Below, piece by piece: positions 47,382 through 57,626 of a stretch of 64,000 nt of DNA. The stretch's first letter is position 1. The number at the start of each line of letters is the position of its first letter. Source of the stretch: Acholoe squamosa (lineage: Eukaryota; Annelida; Polychaeta; Phyllodocida; Polynoidae); the NCBI GenBank assembly GCA_949317995.1, contig OX439038.1:71310659-71374658 (forward strand). The letters run 5' to 3'. A model generated the notes under the pieces. It was not told where the DNA came from. It made no database searches and was given only the letters and a program-made list of their open reading frames with translations. The translations under genes were made by a program, and so were the position numbers.

Positions 47382-47518
47382 AGGGAGGCACATTGATGGT
47401 TAGCCCCGGGGGTTACAGATGTATGATTTTAAGGTTCAATAATTTTCAACCCATTCCAAGCAGAAGAGGTTATGACATAACTGCCCAAACAGACATAATA
47501 AGTTATAAAGCTGCCTAA

Positions 47519-47787
47519 GGCCCAAAAAAAATTGTTTGTTTCAGGTCACCCGACCCTACGTGGCAAAACAGGGCCGACCATAGATAATTTTTCACTATTT
47601 TTGAAGAAATTATAGTTGTTGGCTATTTTCCAGTCAGGTTAGTCTTCTGCGAGTCACCGTGAGGCACTGCAACTTGCAGCATGTCTTTTAGCAGTTAAAT
47701 ATTTTTACAAAATTAAAAATAAAAGACCTACCTTACCTAATTTTCTTCAGCATATTACCTCAAACAAACAATTAATTTTCTTTGGTC
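47519..47787. mobile_element. MITE with TAA target duplication
   Basis: The ends GGCCCAAAAAAAATTGTTTG and CAAACAATTAATTTTC...GGTC are flanked by TAA. It is the same family as 13260 and 60950. Confidence 0.8.
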
Positions 47788-49541
47788 TAATGATAATCAT
47801 AAAATGTGATAGTGACAACTGGGAACTCAGCATTATAGTGGGAAGATGATGATAGGATTATTGCAATAGATGTTAACCCAAGGGTGTTAAGTCAAAGGCC
47901 ATTTAATTAAAATAACTTGGATAACGGGATTTTTGAGCTGAACCTTTGGGTGGCCAAAGGAAAAAAAAGTTGGATTTTGGAACCAAATTTTCCAGCTGCC
48001 AGAGGCAAAAACGAAATTTAAAAAATCCAACCAAAACACTCCAGGCATCTAAATGGATGTTTTCGTTATCAAGTGTAGTTTTTGGGTGAGGAAAATATTG
48101 GGATCGAGAATTGTTGTCTCGATGGCCTTTTTTTAAAAAAAAAAAAAAAAAAATTGACACGGATCTTGAAGAATCTCAGCGGCCAAAGGTAAAATACAAT
48201 CTCTTTTTTTTACCATAAATCTTGGCAGCAGATCCATAATCCAAGTTATTTTAATTAAATGGCCTAAACATAGAAAAAGAGGTAAATTATTACTTACTGG
48301 TAGATATCAGAGAAATACAGCTTTTCAGAAGACGTGGTCATACTCTATTTCACGTTCATGTATACATTGATCAAATGGTGACAATACTTGACTTTTTTCA
48401 AGAGCCAATGGCGACACTGATCATTAGAGTACCGTACTTGAAAAGTGAAGGTTTTATACTGTTCTATGGCATTAAATACCCCCCATAAGCCGTATCCCGA
48501 CTTTGGGCTGATCCTATTAGCCTTATTTTGATTTGAGAAAATTTATGGTAGTCATATTTTGAGTACCGGTTACCAAACAGTTCCTCAGATATTTTTAAGT
48601 GATCAGGGATGTGATTTCTCCCAAATCTGTAGGATACACGTTTGGGCCAAAACGATAACCTCGTCATTTTCCCACATCCAATGAAAACGTTTATAGCATT
48701 TATGGGGGGGGGGTTGACTTTGAAATTTTGAGGGGGGTCAAGTACACACTGAGCCACTGAAACATTGTCTGATCTCGTTTCCTACATACATAAATGATAC
48801 ACAAACAGAGTTGGGTAGACTATACCAAGCCCTTGTTTTAACCATTCTGGGTTAGGTAGTTGCTCGGAGACACAACAATATATCTTATATCAAATATTCA
48901 TGATGCACTGTGGCTATTTGTTACTGAGTAAACAGATTATGTGTTCAAGCACAGACCTTCTGAATCATTTCATGTCACTTTATGATAAATGTAGAAATTG
49001 CATATACATTTATATAATAATGAGATGGGATAGCTATATAATGGCATTTCATAAATATATTCAAATCATATGGACAAGACAGCAAATCGATGAATTGAGA
49101 GTATTTTGAAAAAAAAAGAGCCATGTGTGATACAGGAAGGAAAGTTTGAGGATCCCACTCAAAGACTAAGAAGCTTTCGATCAGACAATACATCCCCATA
49201 TGTGTGCTGGTTTAGAGAAGACTTCATCAAGAATATGTTCATGATACAGGACATTATAGATTTACCCCAAAATTGTGTTTCGAAATTAGCTATAACACCA
49301 ATTCTTGCCAATTATTCCAAAATTCTCTTTGGGAGGACGTGCCCCCCCAAAAAAAAAAAAAAAAAAAAAAAACCTGAGAGGGTTGCTACACTTTATGATG
49401 CCCACAAGTCGGAAAAGTTTTTTGTTTTTTTTTCTAGACTTCACTGTCATCCCTGGGTATGTTACACTCCCATATAAACCCATGAGCAGCATATATGGGG
49501 TTCTGGGGGACATAGCTTTTTGAATTTTGCTAATTCATTTA
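47788..49541. other. No gene; MITE fragments
   Basis: A fragment of the 38150-type MITE lies at about 48445-48550. Homopolymers occur near 48134 (A) and 49350-49371 (A22). The left part of a CCGTAATCTCCC-type MITE begins near 49440. Confidence 0.45.
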
Positions 49542-49862
49542 GGGAGTGGTCATCATTTATCAACAGGGGGCGGGTGGTGGGTTTTTCGCGCGGATGCGTG
49601 AAAATTTTTTACGCCCCCCCCTCGACGACAGTCAAAATTTTTTGCGCCCCCCCCAAACCAGAGGCGCAGAAAATTTTCGTGCCCCTCTTTGACCTATAGT
49701 AGCATGCAGGCTTTTTTGCTCAAAAGAGGGTAATTTTTTTAGCCCCCCCCCCTCAAGAGGGGTCAAAATTTTGTTAGCCCCCCCCTTGGGAGGGGTCTGA
49801 AATTTTTACGCCCCCCCCCTTAAACCCACCATCCCCCACGTTGATAAATAATGACCACTCCC
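49542..49862. mobile_element. GGGAGTGG MITE, 321 bp, nested
   Basis: The ends GGGAGTGGTCATCATTTATC and GATAAATAATGACCACTCCC are flanked by TTA on both sides. It is inserted into a relative of the 27307 MITE; the sequence CATT-CAGTAGAACAAAAG at 27495-27510 shows the uninterrupted site. Confidence 0.9.
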
Positions 49863-50157
49863 TTAGTAGAACAAAAGTTATGAATTTTTCATTTTTTTTA
49901 CCAGATTCTTAAAACTCCAGACCTGCATCTTACAGGAGCTTAGACCGATATCCAGTGGATCCACCATTTCGCTGGTTATGCCAAAGGTGGCAAAACACAC
50001 TGATAAGGCATTGTTATGATGGGTACCTTGTCCCTGGATAACATCTACTTCCAGAGACATGCTGGTCCTATCTTATCAGCTTATCAGTGCATGGTGTCAG
50101 AACCAGCCCCACTCCCACTTACACCCAGTATGCCGGATTCACGGGAGATTACGGTAG
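49863..50157. mobile_element. Right part of an interrupted TA-type MITE
   Basis: It continues the 27307 family from GTAGAACAAAAGTTATGAAT and ends in CACGGGAGATTACGGTA. The interior has diverged. Confidence 0.65.
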
Positions 50158-50549
50158 ATATACCCCTTCAACAGTGGTCCTTCAACTGAGTAATCCGAAA
50201 AAAATGAGTAGGGTCTGGAGAGAGCAGAATTCACCACCTCTTTACTAAGCTATGATGTGGATAATCACGTTGTTCTAGCCAACCTCGTAGGACTAGGTTC
50301 GGTCTTAATGGCCTAGACTTGCTAATGCCCTGCTCTTTTCGTATCAAGGTTCATACAGCTTATATATAAATGGGTTTGGGAGGCAGGCAGAGGGATGATG
50401 GGAGGTAGGTAGGCAGGCACACCTCTGGATATAGCAGGTAGAGGGGGGGGGGAACGCTCAGCTACGCCTCAGCAGTCTTGGGTGGGTGGGGGCTACCCAG
50501 TCACCTTTCAGTAGTCCTGGTTGGGCAGGAGTAGGGTCAGTGGCTTAGT

Positions 50550-51110
50550 AGATAAGGGGGTTTATGGAGATGAAAGGAATCTTTATCAGACTTATATTAA
50601 ATGCAAACAAGGTACCACCTATACGAAAAAATCCTGCTGAATCAAAAATTTGCGATCTTGATTCTCAGAAATTGACTGAGGTTTGATGATGAGAATATTT
50701 TAAAAATGTACAAAAGTGATATTAAAAATTATTGGGACTTTTTATAAATACAACATGCTAATCAAAGTCAATACCTCAATCTACACATCCCGATGTCTTC
50801 CTATCTCTCAACCTGACAACTACTGTCTGTGCATGGCTCTGCCTATCCCACATACTGCCTATCCCTTAGTCTACCTATCACTCATAATACCTCTCTCTTG
50901 AAACCTAGAGTTTAATCAGGTTTTCCCTCAAAAGGGTTAAAGGATCAAAGTTTACCTCTTACCTTAGTACCTAACTTTACCTGTACATTCCATTAGTCTA
51001 CCTATCCTCAATCTGCCTATCATTTATTTTACCTATCCCTTATGGTGACTATCCCCCAACTCTGCACATCCCTCATGTTTGACTTCTGTCATATTACCTA
51101 GCATTCATAT
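50550..51110 (+). repeat. Left arm of a large inverted repeat
   Basis: It matches 56210-56745 in reverse complement, for example GAGGTTTGATGATGA, CTACCTATCCTCAATCTGCC and TATGGTGACTATCCC. The arms contain CTACCTATCC-type short repeats. Confidence 0.75.
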
Positions 51111-53361
51111 TTCCTTTAAATAATGCTCACCTTACAAGGTACTCTCCGTGCCTACCTCTTAACTCTTCCTTTACCAGAGTATTTTAGGACAAATTTTGGG
51201 CTGTAGTTTGCGGCATGACCTCTCAGAAACTGGTGGAATTATGTAAATATTCCAATTAGAAAGGAAATTGTGATGGATTAAGGTGGGCCGCAACCATTGA
51301 ATCAAAGATCCTAGATTTTCTTCATTTTTCTCCCAGAAGTACAAAAAATCATCTATAATAAGAATATGAAAAGAAAAGTAGGGGGTCCTGAGCTACTTTT
51401 TTTTTCTACAGATTTTTGAAAAATAAAAGTATTTTAATCTTCACCTAGAAATTAGAGAAATTGTGTCTCAGATTTAAAAATTTTTTTCTGTCATAACTAT
51501 TTAACACAGAGATATGAAACCTCGCATGGTAAATGGTCTGATATCCTTATTTATTAAGAATTTTTTATTTTAAGACCACAACATGAAATTCTGGGTAAAT
51601 TTCTCATTTTTCGGAAAAGAGATGGGTAAATTTTCTATTATTTTGTAACAAAAACAAATAAAATTCATATTTTCAACCACTAGATTTTCCTAAACTTATT
51701 CAGAATATTGTTGAGATAATCTGCTCTTCAATAAGAGTAATTTTGATATGGGGTCCCATGCATTGTTTTATAGTTTTGGCCATGTGAATTAAAAAAAGTA
51801 TTGGAAAATCTGACAAAAATCCATATTCAAAGCACTGCATGATGGGTAAAATGTACACATTCTTGGCAAGATATTGCTCCATGATATGCCCTCAGTCACT
51901 GTGAACAGCCTACCATTTCTATAGCATTGTCTTGATCATATGGGGGCTTTAATTATAAAGTACAAACGATTGTTGGAAAAAATAAAAGAAATCTAGATGT
52001 AAATATGCCAAAATTTCAAAGTGTCATAAAATGCACAATTTTCAGCAGAATTACTTTAAATTTTTTGTTAGAATTTAGGGCATGTATTGTACGATGGTGT
52101 AAGAGAAATCTCTAATGGATAATAATGTGTAATCAACAGTGTCGACAGTGATGAGATATGTAAAGTGATTTAATGGAGATGCCAAGAAAAAGGGAGTAAG
52201 GCAGGACAGAGTAATGAATATTTATTGGCAAAGCGGTCCAAAATGAAATAAATCGGTGGCGTGTTCCACGGGAATTAGGGTGTAAATTGTAATGTTTGAG
52301 TCCATAATGGGATTTGAGACAAAAGGCTTGATTGCTCCAGCCGAGAGATGAAGGAGATAAACAGGAGATTCCATCTGAAAATGAAAGAGATAATTAGTTT
52401 AGGACCAGCAGAACCAGAGGGATTAATGATGAATAATGGGAAGGAGAATATTAGATCAAGAAATAACTACTTTACAAAGTTGAGCAATAAAGGGGAAATA
52501 AATATGAGCTAGTGACATCATGAGACAACTACATGTCTCTGGGCAGGCGTATTGAGATAACAATGCTCCTCAAATAATATATTTGTGGAATTCTGAGTCG
52601 GGAACGGAGAGTTCGTTCAGAGGGAGCATGGAGACAGCATTGAAAGTTAGGCACTCATATCTGAGCTAACAGTTAACAGCCAGATACCATTAGATCACAG
52701 TAGGGAGCAGCCTATATATATTAGGGAACAAAGCATTGCGTTAGGGGAGACTCGACATGCACATTCAGAGATACCACCCTCACCTTTCACCGCTGAGGAG
52801 ATTAAGAAGTTTCTCAAACATATTCATTTAGGCCTCAGAACAGCACTGCCTGGGAATGATTGGCTTTCAGCCTAGGAACTTCATACAAAATGGAGATAGG
52901 AATTAAGAGCAGTGATTAACATCCGCGTACTCCAGGCCTGAAGAAGGCCTCTCCCTCTCCATGTAGGGAACTTCCCTGTGTGGACTTAGGACCCACCTTA
53001 AGGGGGGCCTACTATATCAACTGGTCGGATTCTCCATGTGAGTACACTGCATTGCCTATTTAGGAGTTAAAGCTGGACTGAGCTTGCCTTCTGCCTTGCC
53101 TACTGTTTAACATCATGTAATTTTAGAAAGCGGGAGTTATCATTAGGAAACCTTAATGTGGAAGTGAAATAGACGTTATGATAAGACCATATCACCCAGA
53201 GAACATAATTGAGGGTTGACCATCTGAGAGGTGCCGGAACATTTGACGAACCTTTGTATTCTTATTATGCTTGACATGTTAGTAGCCGAGGAGAGGAATC
53301 AATAAAAGTCTTCAGTCAGGAGGTATCTCTCACTGGTTTTATTTGAGTAGGACCGCTGCAC
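51111..53361. other. Interior of the inverted-repeat region; possible solo LTR
   Basis: No domain-bearing frame was found beyond a weak AEEIKKFLKHIHLGL-like stretch near 52785-52860. About 52962-53363 begins TGTAGGGAACTTCC and ends CTGCACA, with AATAAA at about 53302. It could be a solo LTR, but no target duplication was found. Confidence 0.3.
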
Positions 53362-53446
53362 AAATTGTGTAATGTCGTTCCCGCCATGAATATGACCTTA
53401 GCTGTCGAAATGGCGTTAAACATCTATTACTCACTCACTCACTCAC
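53362..53446 (+). mobile_element. 5'-truncated SINE copy
   Basis: Only the 3' half is present (AAATTGTGTAATGTCGTTCC to (ACTC)n). No target duplication is evident. Confidence 0.75.
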
Positions 53447-54940
53447 AGCTTAATAGGTGTACTAGGCTGAGGTAGTGGCATACTCTACCCTTTATAGGAA
53501 GCTAGCTCAAACCCCAAAATACACTTTGTTACATCTATAGACAACGACCAGAAAATAAGGCTAAAACAACCTCAAATAAATAGAGTAAACACACAGTACA
53601 GTATATGTATGTGCACACCAAAAATAGTGTCATTCTGATGAAGTAAACCTATATGCACAGGGACCTGCACAGTAGGCTCAATTTGAATGGTAGCGACCCA
53701 CCTTAAGCTAGGCTAGTTGATCAGGAAGTGCAAGACCCAAATTTCTTTATCTACATTAATTACTGAGAAATGTCATCAATTTGGGGTTCTGATGAGAAAA
53801 AGTGATCATTCAACCAAACTTCAAATTGTAATATCTCAGCATTCCCTGTATCAATTGTGATGAAACTAAGTGCATATTATAGGAAATATCAATTTCTTAT
53901 GGAATTATGGTAAATAATGAATTTTAGAAAACATCATTGTTGGTTACCATGCAACAAAAAGTATACAAATTCAGAATTTTTAGCATATGTGTTGCCATGG
54001 TAACTAGCCAAAATGGCCAATAATGCATCAAATTACACTGAAAAATTTGATGTCATTTTGTTCAGTATGAAAAAATGTACAAAGTCAATTTTCACCAAAA
54101 AAATATTAGTTTGTTGACATTTTTCATGATTTGTAGCTTAAATAATGAATAAATCCTTTGAAAACTATCATGATAATTTAAATTTCTATATCGGGTTTGC
54201 AAGACTGCCAAATAAAAAGTATAAGAGGTAGAGACAAATTCTTTGGGCTCTGTGGAGGATCCAACTCAACCTGGGGCCAGGGAAAAATCTAAGAGTTTCA
54301 GGGGAGTTTGAGGAAGTAACAGGCTACTCAAAATCGGTCAGAAATCTGCCAAAATTGGCCCAAACAACGCATTTATGCGTATTTGCTAAAGGATGAGTTA
54401 AACTGTTTAGTACACATGCCACCTATCCCCCTTGTTGCCCATCCTTTTGAATACAGGTCCTATCCCTCATGCTCACTTTATAGTTTTCCTGGCCATCACA
54501 ACCAATCTTCATTATGATGAGCAAATCTAAATCAACCTATCCCCTAAGGTATCAATCCAACAGTCTACCTCAACCATACATCCACCTATCATCCATACTA
54601 CACATCCTTCCGTTTACCTATCCTTCAGGTTGCCTATCCTTCATGGCATATACAGCGGTGTAAGTTGTCAGAGATTTCCCTGAAAATAGGGAATTCAAAA
54701 ATGTTAAAATGTAGTCTGAATAGAGATATCCAGGTTCTTCAGGGACAGAATTTATTCAGTCTTTTTTCCCTAGTGACTCAACTAAGCCCCCCCCCCTGGT
54801 GTAAGTAGAGGTACTCACTGGTCCAGGGGAGACTCTGGGCAGGGAATCTCAGGGGCAGATCCTCCCAGAGAGAAATGAAGGGAATGCTGCTCTCTGATTG
54901 GTCTAAAACCATCAGCCAGCAACATAGTACAATTGTTTAA
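53447..54940. other. No gene seen
   Basis: AT-rich sequence. About 54430-54660 contains CCTATCCCTCA-type short repeats like those in the arms of the large inverted repeat. Confidence 0.4.
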
Positions 54941-55122
54941 TCAGGCTTCCCTAGCCCACTTAAAAGGGTCTATTTCTCCTCTTTCCTATCCCTCGGGATG
55001 TGTCTGGTGCACATATGCGTGGGCACTGACACATTCTCCTGTGAAATTGTGTAATGTAGTTCTCGCCATAAATATGACCTTAGTTGTCGAAATGGCGTTA
55101 AACCTCTATTACTCACTCACTC
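54941..55122 (+). mobile_element. SINE, near full length
   Basis: A 10-bp duplication AATTGTTTAA (54931-54940 and 55123-55132) flanks a copy running from GGCTTCCCTAGCCCACTTAA to the (ACTC)n tail. Confidence 0.9.
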
Positions 55123-55269
55123 AATTGTTTAACACCAGGGGTGACATGATGCTGTGCTGGTGAGAGTCTGCCCTGAACACTCTGCTTATACCAGGGGGCC
55201 TGCCAACCATCCCAGTGTTGCTATAACAGCTTTTCAGGGATTTCCCAGTACCTGACTTACATCTCTGCA

Positions 55270-55765
55270 TATATCCCACTTGATAAAAAAAAATTTTTTT
55301 CAATGTTTGCAAACGTTTTTATTAGGTTTGGGTAAAAATGTTGGTAAAAAATGTCGAAAAAATGTTAAAAACATGTTTTTAAACCAATTTTCAATGTTTG
55401 TGTTTCAACATTAAAAAAATGTTTTGTATAAACATTTTTCGGTTATGTTTATTTTACGTCAAAAAACACTTTTTAACCTGAAGTAAAACAAAATGTTTTT
55501 ATAATATGTAAAAAAATGTTTTTTGAGTGAATGTTTTGATGCTATTTCAACATTGAAAAAGTATTGGCAAACTTGGGAACCAAATAAAACGTTATTTTAA
55601 CGTTAAAAAACATTTTTTAGCCAAGTGGGATCCCTTACTTACCAAGTAGAGGTTTAAAAAACGTTTTTTTTAGTACATTTTTTATCTATGTTTGAAACAA
55701 ATTTAAGATGCTGAAATGAACATTTGTTTTACATGAAAAACATTTTTTGGCCAAGTGGGATAGAT
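55270..55765. mobile_element. Inverted-repeat element with AAGTGGGAT ends
   Basis: ATCCCACTTG at about 55273 pairs with CCAAGTGGGAT at 55621-55631. A further copy of the right end (TTTTTTGGCCAAGTGGGAT) occurs at about 55744-55761. The interior is made of AACGTT/AAAACATTTTTT words in both orientations. No transposase. Confidence 0.65.
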
Positions 55766-56209
55766 CCCATATGGCAAAAAATTGTTTTCAATTGTTTGAA
55801 ATAGGTTTGGGTAGAAAAATATGCAAAAAGAAAAAGGTTTATTTCCAAGTTGAAACGTTTATTTACAAGTTGAAAATATGTACATTTAAAAAACCTTTGA
55901 ACATAATAAAAAGTCTTCCGATGTTTGTTTTTCAACATCTATGTAATGTTTGTAAAATGTTTGTTTTTAGTTTTTCACCTAATATAAAACCTTTTGATAT
56001 AACATTATATATAGATAAGCATGGTAATTCAAGAGGCTGAGGGATATGTAAAGTAAGCATGAGTGATATGCAGGCTGGGGGATAGGCACCATGAGGGATA
56101 GGCAGGCTTTATGATAGGCATTATTAAGGTAGACCTGTAGACTTAAAAGAGTAGACACAATAAGGAATGCACTGTTTACCATTAGGGCTCAGATGAACAA
56201 CATAGAGTA

Positions 56210-56745
56210 GACATGAGGGCCTGAGGGATAGTCACCATGAGGGATATTTAAACTGAATGATTGGCAGATTGAGGATAGGTAGATTAAGGGAAGTAGGCAC
56301 AGAGAGGATAAGTTAAGGTGAAGAGTCGGCTTTAGCCTTTATACCCTTTGGGGGTAGCCTTACTTAACTCAAGGTGCTTTGAATTCAAGAGATAGGCAGT
56401 ATGAGTGATAGGTAGACTAAGGGATAGACAGTATGTTGGATAGGCAGAGCGATGCGCAGGCACTGTCCTTGCCAGATTGAGAGGTAGGCAAACATTTGGA
56501 TATGTAGATTGGTTATGAACTTTGTTTTATGTGTTGTATCTATAAAGAATTCCAATATTTTTAAATATTATTTTTGTACATTTTCAAAATATTTTCATCA
56601 TCAAACCTCATTTTTGGTATTTTTGATCAATTTCTGAGAATCAAGACTATAAATTTTGGATTCAGCAGAATTCTTTTATTTAGTTGGTACCTTCTTACCA
56701 TCTGGTATCAACTTGATAAAGGCGCACCACAGCTCCATAAACCAC
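56210..56745 (-). repeat. Right arm of the large inverted repeat
   Basis: Reverse-complement match of 50550-51110. Similar but looser GGGATAGGCAG-type repeats continue leftwards to about 56040. Confidence 0.75.
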
Positions 56746-57626
56746 CTAATCCTCTATAGGAATCAACACTGAACACACAAAGCAGCCTACTTTTAAGGGG
56801 CGGGGTAGAGGGGGGTGGCCTGTTACACTCTTCCCATAGACTATGCTCTCAGTAACACATCCTAGGGAACCTATATCATCCTTGCCTGTATCATGCTACA
56901 GATGTAGATTGATGTTAAGATATCCGTATGGCTGTATTTAACTATAGGGTCCGACTGATGTAATCCTGGTTTATTTTCCCTGCTTTCTCTGCTCTCTTGT
57001 TCCATGCCCCCCCCAATACTGTAAACTGGTTACCCTATGAACTGCTCTCACTTAAATTTGCTGTCTAGTTTTATGCATGTGCTCCCTTATTCAGCTTTTT
57101 GAGCCTGGCCTGACTATGGTATCAGTACATGGAGTGGTGATTTTTTAGAACTGCTTTTTTTAAGTTATTTATCGACCCCTTTCTTTAACAATATTGTGTG
57201 TGCTTGTTATTGCAGATTCTAGAGTGGACTTACCGCATCTCCCATCAGCCAAGGACCAGCCCACCAGTATATTGTCATTTGCTGCAACCTAGAGTCAAGC
57301 CAGCAAACCAGTGTCGACCAAACAGAATACTGCCAGCAGTAAATTGTTAGCTGCAACATCAAAGCAAGTGAATACCCAACAGGACTGTGAACCCATCAAT
57401 ACAGTGTTGACATGCATAGTGGGCAAATGGTAGAGCTGAATGAAGACATCACTAAAGCCAAACTGGGAGACCCCTGTCTAACCCATTTAGAGGTATTTGA
57501 AACTTGTATATTATAGATAAAACTGCATATTCAGACTGAAATGCATATTGTTGTATCATTGTATATCAATGCCTTAAAACTTTGTTGTGAGCATTGGGAA
57601 GTGTAAAAAGTCCCCAAAGATATAAG
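56746..57626 (+). other. 5' flank and candidate untranslated exon of the ZnF gene
   Basis: From about 57060 it matches the upstream part of the decayed duplicate (29325 onwards). A candidate splice acceptor ATTGCAG (57211-57217) is conserved between copies. No convincing promoter element was identified. Confidence 0.45.
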
